Assembly: GCF_000317205.1 (NCBI RefSeq)
Contig: NZ_AJLK01000114.1
Span: 1-64,000, forward strand
Source: Fischerella muscicola PCC 7414
GTDB lineage: Bacteria; Cyanobacteriota; Cyanobacteriia; Cyanobacteriales; Nostocaceae
Direction: 5' to 3'
Length of the DNA stretch: 64,000 nt
Below the pieces are notes generated by a model. That model worked only from the letters and a program-made list of their open reading frames with translations. It was not told where the DNA came from and did not search any database. The stretch's first letter is position 1. Each line of letters starts with the position of its first letter. This document shows, piece after piece, positions 54,184 through 63,231 of this stretch. The translations under genes were made by a program, and so were the position numbers.

Positions 54184-56250
54184 TCAATTCTGCACTCGCC
54201 AAATCTTAATAATATTGTCCGCACTACCGCCACTAACAACATTCTGCCCATCTGGACTGATAGCAACAGAATAGATATAACCAGAATCTCTTTTGAGGGT
54301 ACGAATTTCTTTTCCTGTTTTTAGATCCCACAGTTTAATCGTATTGTCACTACTACCACTTACAAGTCTGACTGTATCTAAAGACTTATTTTTAGCAGTG
54401 TTAGGTACAAAGGCAACGGAATTGACTTTATCAGTATGCTCTTTTAAAGTCAGAGTTGCTTTTCCTGTTGCCAAGTCCCACAGTTTAATAGTTTTGTCTT
54501 TACTGCCACTAGCTAGGCTAGTACCATCGGGACTAAAAGCTACAGAAATAATCAAATCAGAGTGTCCTTTCAAGGTGCGGATATTCTTAGCAGTATTGAC
54601 ATTCCATAGTTTAATTGTCTTGTCCCAACTGCCACTGGCAACAGTTTGCCCATCGGGACTAAAAGCTACAGAAGCGATCGCCCTAGAATGTCCAACAAGA
54701 GTGCAAATTTCTTTTCCACTTCCCACATTCCACAGTTTGATTGTCTTGTCTAAGCCAGCAGTAGCAAGAGTTTGCCCATCTGGACTAAAGGCTACAGAAG
54801 TAACCCCAGCTTGATGTCCCTTAAAAGTGCGAATTTCCCTGCCAGTTGCCAGATCCCACAATTTGACTGTTTGATCTGCACTCGCACTAGCAAGAGTTTG
54901 CCCATCTGGACTAAATACCACACCCCAAATCCAGCCGGAATGTCCTTTCAAGGTTTGAATTTCTTTTTGGGTTGCTAAATCCCATATTTTAATAGTTTTG
55001 TCATCACTACCACTAGCCAGCTTTTGCCCATCCGAGTCAAAAGCCACAGAATTAACATCACTAGCATGTCCTTTTAAAGTGCTAGGTTCGTCAGAGTTTT
55101 GGACAATAATATCTTGAGGTGGAACAAAATCAGAAGACTGAGTTGCCTGTTGGCGAGACTGAAAATACCAAACCCCTGCTAATGCCAATATGACAATCAC
55201 AGCATTAACTAACAGGCGATTTTTCAGTTTCTTACTTGATTTTGCAAAAAATCCGCCTCTATTTTCTGGCGAACCTGACAGTATGGTTTCATCAAGTTCT
55301 GGTAATAGCGGTGGTTGACGTGATAAATCTTTAATCACATCATCGGCTAATTGATAGCGTTCTTGAATCTCTATCTTTAGCAGCTTATCTAAAACCCTAC
55401 CCAACTCCATAGAAAGGGCAAGTCCACCTCTACTAGGAGTACTGAAATATTGCCACCAAGATGATACCCAACCATAACCTTGTTGCATCCACAATTTGGA
55501 TGGAGAAGTTCCAGTTAGCAGGTAAAAACAAGTAGCCCCCAAACTAAATAAATCACTCGCTGGATAAGCTTCTCCATCCTGCATTTGTTCAATGGGAGTA
55601 TAGCCGTGTGAACCGATAGTTGTTCCCATTTTTGGCTGCACTGTTGTTGTCAGCAGCTTCGAGGCTCCAAAATCAATTAACACTAGCTCTCCCTTTGAAT
55701 CTCTTTCTAAAGAAGGATGCAAAGATTTACGACGAATAATGTTTTGAGGCTTGATATCTCGGTGAACTACTCCGCGATCATGGATAAATTTAAGAACTGG
55801 CAGTAAATCTAATAAAAGTTCTCGAATTTCTCTTTCGCTAAATCTACCTCGCTGCTGCAATTCTTTGAGTAAATTTTGTCCATCAATATATTGCTGTACT
55901 AAATATAAGTAGTTATCTTGCTCAAAGTAAGCTAGCAGATGAGGAATTTGTGGGTGTTCTCCTAACTCTTGCAATCGTTTGGCTTCTTGTTCAAAAAGCT
56001 GAACCGCTTTTTTTAGCGCCCCCGTATCTTTGACTTTTGGCGCTAATTGCTTAACAACACATTTTTCATTTAGTTTGTCGATATCCTCCGCTAGATAGGT
56101 GATACTAAATCCACCTTCTACAGACAATCTTTCGATAACACGATAGTGACCTCTCAGCAGAGGTACTAGTGGTGTTTTACAATTCTGACAATATTGGCTA
56201 CCATCAGGATTTAAAGGATGTTGGCACTCGGGATTCAGGCAGCAAATCAT
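54184..56250 (-). CDS. Ser/Thr protein kinase with zinc ribbon, membrane helix and seven WD40 repeats
   Basis: This 688-aa protein begins with a zinc-ribbon-like CC..C..C..C segment (3-24), then a protein kinase domain: K67 in VVKQL, HRD at 163-165, DFG at 193-195. One membrane helix is at about 345-363. Seven WD40 repeats from about residue 392 to the end form a propeller on the other side. It is a paralogue of the kinase at 59.5 kb with near-identical N-termini. It is a probable membrane receptor kinase; substrate unknown. Confidence 0.92.
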   Translation of the reverse strand: MICCLNPECQHPLNPDGSQYCQNCKTPLVPLLRGHYRVIERLSVEGGFSITYLAEDIDKLNEKCVVKQLAPKVKDTGALKKAVQLFEQEAKRLQELGEHPQIPHLLAYFEQDNYLYLVQQYIDGQNLLKELQQRGRFSEREIRELLLDLLPVLKFIHDRGVVHRDIKPQNIIRRKSLHPSLERDSKGELVLIDFGASKLLTTTVQPKMGTTIGSHGYTPIEQMQDGEAYPASDLFSLGATCFYLLTGTSPSKLWMQQGYGWVSSWWQYFSTPSRGGLALSMELGRVLDKLLKIEIQERYQLADDVIKDLSRQPPLLPELDETILSGSPENRGGFFAKSSKKLKNRLLVNAVIVILALAGVWYFQSRQQATQSSDFVPPQDIIVQNSDEPSTLKGHASDVNSVAFDSDGQKLASGSDDKTIKIWDLATQKEIQTLKGHSGWIWGVVFSPDGQTLASASADQTVKLWDLATGREIRTFKGHQAGVTSVAFSPDGQTLATAGLDKTIKLWNVGSGKEICTLVGHSRAIASVAFSPDGQTVASGSWDKTIKLWNVNTAKNIRTLKGHSDLIISVAFSPDGTSLASGSKDKTIKLWDLATGKATLTLKEHTDKVNSVAFVPNTAKNKSLDTVRLVSGSSDNTIKLWDLKTGKEIRTLKRDSGYIYSVAISPDGQNVVSGGSADNIIKIWRVQN

Positions 56251-56796
56251 ACTAAAAATAAATTTGCAGCTTGAGTATATATTAATTCATGTCGTATCAT
56301 TTTGCTATTAAGTTACCAAAATAAACTTTCTGACTTAGAAAGAAATCTACTGGTAACTAAGCAATCTAAAATTAAAGTATAGACATTTTTCTATCATCAT
56401 GGTTACTAGCAGAACAGCCGCTGCGATAAGTGCGCTTGTGTACCCAAATTGTATACTGCGAAAGAAGCACGTAAACGAAATTTTTAACTGAACATTGGCA
56501 CAAGTCTGTTAAAAATTTCCTAAATACCACTTTGGTATGATAAAGACTATGCAAAAACAATACAAGCTCTGATGTAGAGTTTACGTATTTCAAATTTTAT
56601 AAAAACAACTATCTAAAGTAGTAAAAACAGGAGGTATTTATTTAAAGTCATAACTTATTAGTAAGTAATGCGAAACTCAAATTATTTCTAAAATTAATCT
56701 CAAAATATAAATAAACTTTAGTAAAAATTTAGCGGCTTCAAAATAAAAGATTGAGTTTTTTTAACTATATTATGAATCGAAAATTTGAGGAGTGAT
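56251..56796. other. AT-rich gap upstream of the PPC gene
   Basis: No known repeat family is evident and no coding frame is convincing. It is the shared promoter region of divergent genes: the kinase-WD40 (minus) and the PPC protein (plus). Confidence 0.55.
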
Positions 56797-58242
56797 ATGT
56801 TCAAAAGAAAAAGCAAAAAAATTTTTTGGCATAAATTTGATTTGGCTTTAATTATTTCTCTTAGTAGCAGTTTGTTAATTACAAATTATCCTCTGCCTAT
56901 CAATGCCTTAGAAATTCCAAAACAATCGCGAGAATTCAAAATTGCCAAAACACCAGATGAGAGAGAGCCAGAAGCAGTAAAACAAGCAATTGAGCAAATT
57001 CCTGTTACGCAACCGTCTCCACCTGCTCAAACTAATCCACCAGTAGAGTCTCCCATTCCCCCCACACCCACATCATCTCCAACTCCAGCATCAACTCCCA
57101 GGCCACAACCTTCTGGCACTGGTTCCCCAACACCGACTCCAACTCCAGCATCTACACCCACGCCACAACCTTCTGGTACTGGTTCCCCAACACCGACTCC
57201 AACTCCAGCATCAACTCCCACACCACAGCCTACTTACCGTCCTTCTCCTGGGAGTACTCAGCCAGCACCGCAGCCAACCTCTCGTCCTTCTCCTGCGAGT
57301 ACTCAACCAGCACCACAGCCTACTTACCGTCCTTCTCCTCCGACTACTCGTCCAGCACCACAGCCTACTTACCGTCCTTCTACACCGAATACACCTAAAC
57401 CAACCAATACTCAACCAGCACCACAGCCGAATTATCGTCCTGCGAATTCTACACGTTCTAGGACTCCCAAGCCAACCAACAATCAGGGTACAAACAATAA
57501 CAGGAATTCTGGTGGTTCACCTGTTTCTGGAAGCAAAATACCTAACGCCAGATCAATTAACTTTGTAGACATTCAATTAGGTGTCTTAGCGCCGGGTGAC
57601 TTTAAATCCCAAGGCAGGTATTTTCACTTTTATCAGTTTGAGGGTCGAGAAAATCAATTAATTCAAATTAGACTTGTGGGTAGTGCTGACCAACGCCGTT
57701 CTAGTAATCTGAACCTCAATCCGTTCATGATTTTGCTTGACCCCAACAATAACGTTCTGGCTAAAAGAAGTAGTGGGGAAACTGGTAGTAATGGGGAAGC
57801 TAAAGATGCATTTTTGTTTGTCAGATTACCTGCTAGAGGTGTGTATACAATCGCAGTTACTAGCCGTAATCCTGGAGAAATAGGACGCTATAGTTTGGCT
57901 TTAAGGAACGACAGAGCTAGTTACACTCTTGATGAATCAGAGCAATTAACAGCAAATGGCTCCAATCTGAGAAAGAATGGCAGCCCTTACAATGTTTCTA
58001 GCTTTGAAGGCAAAAGAGACCAACTTGTAAGCATACGTGTAGATAGCGTCCTAGAACAATTTTCCCCCTATATCGTCCTCCTCAATTCTAAAGGTCAAGT
58101 AATTGCCGCAGATAATGACAAAGATGGTAGATACACAGCGCTGATTGATCGAGCTAAGTTACCTGAAGATGGCACTTACTATGTTGTAGTGATTTCTTCT
58201 GTTCCTCAACGAACAGGTACATATCGATTGACTGTTTTTTGA
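56797..58242 (+). CDS. Proline-rich secreted protein with pre-peptidase C-terminal domains
   Basis: This 481-aa protein has a basic N-terminus and a hydrophobic stretch (about 16-39), likely signal or anchor, followed by a long Pro/Thr/Ser-rich region (about 75-235) of repeated PTPTPASTP and QPTYRPSP units. Two pre-peptidase C-terminal-type domains follow: IQLGVLAPGDFKSQGRYFH and then SYTLDESEQLTANGS. It is probably envelope-located or secreted. The ATG at 56797, after GAGGAGTGAT, is used rather than a TTG 12 bases earlier. Confidence 0.8.
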   Translation: MFKRKSKKIFWHKFDLALIISLSSSLLITNYPLPINALEIPKQSREFKIAKTPDEREPEAVKQAIEQIPVTQPSPPAQTNPPVESPIPPTPTSSPTPASTPRPQPSGTGSPTPTPTPASTPTPQPSGTGSPTPTPTPASTPTPQPTYRPSPGSTQPAPQPTSRPSPASTQPAPQPTYRPSPPTTRPAPQPTYRPSTPNTPKPTNTQPAPQPNYRPANSTRSRTPKPTNNQGTNNNRNSGGSPVSGSKIPNARSINFVDIQLGVLAPGDFKSQGRYFHFYQFEGRENQLIQIRLVGSADQRRSSNLNLNPFMILLDPNNNVLAKRSSGETGSNGEAKDAFLFVRLPARGVYTIAVTSRNPGEIGRYSLALRNDRASYTLDESEQLTANGSNLRKNGSPYNVSSFEGKRDQLVSIRVDSVLEQFSPYIVLLNSKGQVIAADNDKDGRYTALIDRAKLPEDGTYYVVVISSVPQRTGTYRLTVF

Positions 58243-58244
58243 TT

Positions 58245-58312
58245 TAGGTGATTGTTGTTTGTTGGTAGTTGATTGTTTTCCAACCAACTATCAACAAACA
58301 ACTACCAACCAT
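58245..58312. repeat. Heptanucleotide tract
   Basis: TTGTTTG and CAACTAC-type units between the PPC and WD40 genes. It overlaps no gene. Confidence 0.85.
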
Positions 58313-58314
58313 TT

Positions 58315-59367
58315 TTATTGCGCCACCCGCCAAATCTTGATCGTTTTGTCAAGACTACTACTTGCAACAGAAGTGCCATCATTACTAAAGGTGATAGACC
58401 AAACTTTGTCGTCATGTCCGGTAAGGGTGCGAATTTCTTGCCCAGTGTTCACATTCCAAAGTTTGATGCTCTTGTCCCAACTGCCACTAGCCAAAGTGTT
58501 GCCGTCCGGACTAAAGCTGACAGACCAGACTTTGTTGGTATGCCCTGTGAATGTGTAAGTTTCTTTACCAGTTCTCAAATCCCATAGTTTGATCGTGTTG
58601 TCCCAGCTACCACTTGCTAGAGTGTTGTTATTTGGGCTAAAAGCAAGGGAATGAACTGCCTGCTCGTGACCTCTCAACACACGAATTTGTTTTCCTGTGT
58701 TTAAATTCCACACTTTAATAGCGTTGTCAAAATAGCTACTACTAGCAACCGTGTTACCATCGGGACTAATGGCGATCGCATCTACGACATCACAATCTCC
58801 TTTCAGGCTGCGAATTTGTTTGCCTGTGGTGACATCCCACAGTTTAATGCTCTGATCCCAACTGCCACTTACTAAAGCTTTGTTATCTGAACTGAAGGCG
58901 ATAGACTGAACCGAAGCTAAATGTCCCTTTAAGGTACGAATTAATTTTCCTGTTGGCAAATCCCAAAGAATGATGGTATTATCTGCACTGGCGGAAGCAA
59001 GCATTTTGCCATCAGGACTGATAGCAACAGAATTGATCCATTGAGAATGCCCCTTCAAGGTGTGTAATTCTGTTCCTGTTGCCAGATCCCAAATTTTGAT
59101 AGTTTTGTCTGTGCTTGCAGAAGCGACTTTTTTACCATCAGGGCTAATTGCGACAGACCAAACAGAGTTGGCATGTCCTTTTAGGGTGAGAGCGTCGCCA
59201 ATCCCAACATTTACCCACGCCGATTTATCTAGCTGATTAGCGCTTTGAACAGATAAGCTGGTTGCGCCTGGGGCAGACTGCCACAGCCAAGTTCCTCCAG
59301 CTCCTAAAAGCACGATCGCCGCACCCGTTAAAATTTTTATTTTTGAGTAACTCATTTGTACAGACAT
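58315..59367 (-). CDS. Membrane-anchored WD40 repeat protein
   Basis: This 350-aa protein has one N-terminal hydrophobic helix (about 9-30) and seven WD40 repeats (about 62-350), ending IWRV. The helix plus propeller layout equals the C-terminal half of the adjacent kinase-WD40 proteins, but no kinase is present. It lies between two such kinase genes on the same strand. A second ATG at residue 5 may be used. The bound ligand is unknown. Confidence 0.9.
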   Translation of the reverse strand: MSVQMSYSKIKILTGAAIVLLGAGGTWLWQSAPGATSLSVQSANQLDKSAWVNVGIGDALTLKGHANSVWSVAISPDGKKVASASTDKTIKIWDLATGTELHTLKGHSQWINSVAISPDGKMLASASADNTIILWDLPTGKLIRTLKGHLASVQSIAFSSDNKALVSGSWDQSIKLWDVTTGKQIRSLKGDCDVVDAIAISPDGNTVASSSYFDNAIKVWNLNTGKQIRVLRGHEQAVHSLAFSPNNNTLASGSWDNTIKLWDLRTGKETYTFTGHTNKVWSVSFSPDGNTLASGSWDKSIKLWNVNTGQEIRTLTGHDDKVWSITFSNDGTSVASSSLDKTIKIWRVAQ

Positions 59368-59524
59368 TGCAAATTCAGCAGTTGCTTACGTCTCATGCTG
59401 TGAAATTCACAAACCAGAGATTGTATATATTTTTGTGGGGATAAATTTATTTACCCATTGGATGAATGACTTTTCAGATTTATTGGCGAATCTTTAACAT
59501 TACTTTTTATATGTAAAAAAATGG

Positions 59525-61564
59525 TTAACTTGAGACTCGCCAAATTTTGATGGTGTTGTCAAAACCACCACTAACAAGGATGTTGCCATTTTGACTAAAA
59601 GCCAAAGACTGAACTCCGTCGCCGTGTCCTGCTAGGGTGCGAATTACTTCGCCTGTTTTTAGATTCCACAATTTAATAGTCTTGTCGCCACTACCGCTAG
59701 CTAGAGTTTGACCATCTGGACTAAGGGCAACAGACCGAACTCCTCCAGAATGACCTGTGAGGGTACGGATTTGATTTCCGGTTGTCAAATCCCAAATTTT
59801 GATGGTCTTATCATCACTACCACTGATCAGGGTTTTCCCATCCGGCGTGATGGCGAGCGATGTTACAGTTTGAGTATGTCCGGTAAGAGTACGGATTTCT
59901 TGTCCAGTTGTCACATCCCAAACTTTGATAGTTTGATCACGACTACCACTGATTAAAGTTTTTTGATCAGGGCTGAAGGCGATCGCTCGTACCCAAGAAG
60001 TATGACCATTGAGAGTGTGGTTTTCCTGGGCTGTCGTTAAATCCCACAGTTTAATCGTATTGTCATCGCTACCGTTAGCTAAAATATTGCCATCTGGGCT
60101 AATAGCAAGGGTATGAACTGAATTCGTGTGTCCTTCAAAAGTTCGGATTTCCTGTCCTCTGGCCAGATTCCAGAGTTTGATGGTATTGTCCTCACTACCA
60201 CTGATTAAGGTTTGCCCGTCTGGGGTGATGCTAACAACATTAACGCGATCGCTATGCCCTTTAAGAGTAATAATCTCCTGTCCAGTGGCTAGACTCCAGA
60301 GTTTAATACTGTCACCGCTGTTGCTGACAATTGTCTTACCATCTGGGCTAATCGCAACAGACAAAACCGATTTGGAAGGCGATTTGAATGTATGCGCTAA
60401 ATAAAAATTCCCCAATGGTAGTTTAGAAGATTGGGGAAGAATAGCTTCAGTATTTGTTGATGTGTCGTCCGCTTGACCAAAACGAGAAGAAACAGAAATG
60501 TTAAAGTTGTGAGACTGCCGATAAAAGAATTCACCCAACACTATCACCATGACGAAAGAACCAACCAAGAATGAATTTCTCAGCAGTGCATATTTTCTTG
60601 GTATAAATGGCGGTTGGGTGGGTGGTAATATCACCGATGAGTTAGCAACTTCTGTTTTTCGAGCTGATAGCTGCTTCGGCATCAAGTCTCTCAGCACTTG
60701 TTCAGCTGATTGATAGCGCTGCTGCACATCTTTTGCTAATAGTTTATCAATAACTTCAGCCAGTTCATTAGCGATCGGACTCTTCAAATATTGTTGCCAA
60801 TCTTGCACCCAGGCGTAGCCATGTTCTGTCCAAAGTTTAAAAGGAGAAATTCCTGTAAGCAGATGAAAACAAGTAGCCGCTAAACTAAATAAATCGCTGG
60901 CTGGGTAGGCCTTACCGTCTCTAATTTGTTCAATTGCTGAATAGCCGTGTGAACCTATAGAAGTACCCATTTGTATGTGTACTTTCGCCGTTAATTGCTT
61001 AGAAGAACCAAAATCAATCAAGCATAGACGCCCATCACTTTTACGCCGGATAATATTCTGTGGCTTGATGTCTCTATGAATCACTCCTCGTTCATGAATA
61101 AATCTGAGAACAGGTAGTAAATCTAACAAAATTTCTCGAATTTCTTTAGCACTATACCCTCTTTTCTGTTGCAACTCTTTTAATAAGTTCTGTCCATCTA
61201 TGAACTGCTGCACCAAATACAGGTATGTGTTTTCTTCAAAGTAAGCCAATAAAGTTGGTATTTGCGGATGTTCTCCGAGTTGTTGCAGCCGCTGTGCCTC
61301 TCGCTGAAATAGATCCATCGCTTTGGAAAGGGCCCAGCTTTCTTGAAATTTTGGTGCTAATTGTTTGATAACGCAGCGTTCATTGAGTTTATCTATATCT
61401 TCTGCCAAATAGGTTCTACCAAATCCACCCTCATCTGAAAGCACCCGGATGACACGAAAGCGCTTCCGTAACAGCTGCACGAGTGGACTGTTACAAGTTT
61501 GGCAGAACTCCTTTCCATCAGGATTGAGGGGATGTGGGCAATCAGGATTTAAGCAGCAGATCAT
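59525..61564 (-). CDS. Ser/Thr protein kinase with zinc ribbon, membrane helix and seven WD40 repeats (paralogue)
   Basis: This 679-aa paralogue of the 54.2-kb gene has the same order of domains: Cys-rich N-terminus, kinase (K67, HRD at 163-165, DFG at 184-186), membrane helix at about 330-347, then seven WD40 repeats from about 400. The P-loop is DEGGFGRTYLAED. The many near-identical WD40 blades suggest recent duplication or conversion. The kinase domain looks active. Confidence 0.92.
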   Translation of the reverse strand: MICCLNPDCPHPLNPDGKEFCQTCNSPLVQLLRKRFRVIRVLSDEGGFGRTYLAEDIDKLNERCVIKQLAPKFQESWALSKAMDLFQREAQRLQQLGEHPQIPTLLAYFEENTYLYLVQQFIDGQNLLKELQQKRGYSAKEIREILLDLLPVLRFIHERGVIHRDIKPQNIIRRKSDGRLCLIDFGSSKQLTAKVHIQMGTSIGSHGYSAIEQIRDGKAYPASDLFSLAATCFHLLTGISPFKLWTEHGYAWVQDWQQYLKSPIANELAEVIDKLLAKDVQQRYQSAEQVLRDLMPKQLSARKTEVANSSVILPPTQPPFIPRKYALLRNSFLVGSFVMVIVLGEFFYRQSHNFNISVSSRFGQADDTSTNTEAILPQSSKLPLGNFYLAHTFKSPSKSVLSVAISPDGKTIVSNSGDSIKLWSLATGQEIITLKGHSDRVNVVSITPDGQTLISGSEDNTIKLWNLARGQEIRTFEGHTNSVHTLAISPDGNILANGSDDNTIKLWDLTTAQENHTLNGHTSWVRAIAFSPDQKTLISGSRDQTIKVWDVTTGQEIRTLTGHTQTVTSLAITPDGKTLISGSDDKTIKIWDLTTGNQIRTLTGHSGGVRSVALSPDGQTLASGSGDKTIKLWNLKTGEVIRTLAGHGDGVQSLAFSQNGNILVSGGFDNTIKIWRVSS

Positions 61565-62008
61565 TGATTACAAGAGGTACAACTGCGTGGTAAATGAAGT
61601 TAAGGATGCCCTGAAAATTTTTGTATATGACTAATAATCTCTTGTATTATACTAAATTCTATTAAAAGTTTTGTACATTTTATGACTGCAAGCTAGTAGA
61701 TTAATAGACTCAGTAAATATCAAGCTATGTTCTCACAGGATTTTGCGATGTCAAAGCTTGATGTATTAGATATATCATGCCAATCCTGTATGAAAATGCG
61801 CTGACGCGCGATACATAAAAACGAACCACAAAGGACGCAAAGAACACGAAGAGGTATGGAGAGAATTTAGCGCAGCTTCACCAAAAAATAGATTCATATT
61901 GAAATTGATAGTAGTCAGTAATTAAGCACAATCAATAACCTTTATTTATTAGTGCTGCTCAAGCAATTTCAAACTAGTGTCTATAGTACGCATTCATTTA
62001 TTTATTAA
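61565..62008. other. AT-rich gap upstream of the kinase-WD40 paralogue
   Basis: No known repeat beyond AACGAACCACAAAGGACGC at 61821, which resembles the interior of the neighbouring MITE. No gene is seen. Confidence 0.55.
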
Positions 62009-62126
62009 CAGGACTTACGCAAAAACTCTCCTAAGCCTCTTCTCTAACCTACGGGAAGCCGCTACGTGTCTACGTGTTTTTTGCGTCCTTTGTGGTTCGT
62101 TTTTTCATGATTTTGCGTAAGTTCTA
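62009..62126. repeat. MITE-like element with inverted ends
   Basis: CAGGACTTACGCAAAA at the left and TTTTGCGTAAGTTCT at the right are inverted ends. A nested CCTACGGGAAGCCGCTACG unit is inside. Related copies are at 36477 and 21329. It lies 23 bp after the stop of the third kinase gene. Confidence 0.85.
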
Positions 62127-62148
62127 ATTAATTTATATTATTGAAAGA

Positions 62149-63231
62149 TTAATTTGATATATAAATATTTTTTTGCTCAATAGATTTGCGGGCTTTGAGT
62201 TTTGCTTGCCATTCCCGAATAGCGCTTGCAGTCCTTGCTACAGGTGGGATGTATGCATCAGTAAGTTTGTTAACTTTAGTTCCACTTCCTAGTTTTTGGT
62301 TAGTTAAACAGCTAGTTAAAGTTGGCACGTAGGATTCCATACCCAAAGTCCACATCACTTCATCTGCTGACTTAAAACGCTCATCTAAAGAAAATTTGAG
62401 CATTTTATTTAAGACTAGAGCAAAATGTTCGCTAACTTTAACTTGTTTGTGCCAACTAATTTCACCGGAAATTGGATCTTGGTCAAATTCTAAAGGTGAT
62501 TTTCCAGTTAATAGATAAAGACAGGTGACGCCTACAGCATAAATATCACTAGCATAAACAGGACGTAGGGAAAATTGTTCTGGTGGTGCAAATCCCATCG
62601 TTCCTACAAAATGTGTATGGTTGGTTTGAGTCATTGCGCCTGCGGCGTCTAGTAATTCTTCTTTGACTGCACCAAAATCGATCAGCACTAATCTTTGATC
62701 ATCCTCACAACGCAGTAAGTTATGAGGCTTGATATCTCGATGAATAACATGATGTTTGTGAACATAATGCAGTACTGATAGTAGTTCTCGCAAAAACTGC
62801 TTCACCTCAGCTTCACTTTTGGGGCCTTTGCGTTTTACTTCCCATGCCAAATTCGCACCCTGTATGTATTCTTGAACTAGATAAAATTCTCCATTGACTT
62901 CAAAATAGTCTAAAAGCATGGGAATTTGGGAATGGCTGCCAAGTTGAGCTAAAGTTTTTGCTTCTTTTTTAAAATGCATACAAGTGCGTTCTCGGCTTTG
63001 GCGACTTTTCACCTTCGGACAAAGCAGTTTGATCACACATAAAGGATTCCCAGGTAATACTGCATCTTTGGCTAAAAACGTGACACCAAAACCACCTCTA
63101 CCCAAAATGCGTAAAATTTCGTAGCGATCGCGAAATAATTTTGAACAACCACAAAATTGACCAATCTGAGTCTCCTTGAGAATGTCTGCATGAAAACTTG
63201 ATGTCTTGGAAGCAGAAGAAAAGCGATTCAT
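62149..63231 (-). CDS. Ser/Thr protein kinase without WD40
   Basis: This 360-aa kinase (from the ATG at 63231) has the P-loop LGRGGFGVTF, lysine K68 in CVIKL, HRD at 164-166 and DFG at 185-187. A Cys pair (CGCS) precedes the kinase domain. The C-terminal 80 residues are charged and helical. There is no membrane helix or WD40 part. A longer start at 63273 lies in a G-rich repeat and is less likely. It may act with the two kinase-WD40 genes; the link is by location only. Confidence 0.85.
   Translation of the reverse strand: MNRFSSASKTSSFHADILKETQIGQFCGCSKLFRDRYEILRILGRGGFGVTFLAKDAVLPGNPLCVIKLLCPKVKSRQSRERTCMHFKKEAKTLAQLGSHSQIPMLLDYFEVNGEFYLVQEYIQGANLAWEVKRKGPKSEAEVKQFLRELLSVLHYVHKHHVIHRDIKPHNLLRCEDDQRLVLIDFGAVKEELLDAAGAMTQTNHTHFVGTMGFAPPEQFSLRPVYASDIYAVGVTCLYLLTGKSPLEFDQDPISGEISWHKQVKVSEHFALVLNKMLKFSLDERFKSADEVMWTLGMESYVPTLTSCLTNQKLGSGTKVNKLTDAYIPPVARTASAIREWQAKLKARKSIEQKNIYISN

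Noticed and set aside
54293-54978. Plus-strand frames opposite the WD40 blades
   Set aside because: Antisense frames are opened by the regular blade codons. No family match was seen.
56372-56593. 73-aa minus-strand frame in the kinase/PPC gap
   Set aside because: No family, odd composition, no context.
57027-57414. Minus-strand Gly/Val- and Arg/Trp-rich frames in the PPC gene
   Set aside because: They are shadows of the proline-rich linker.
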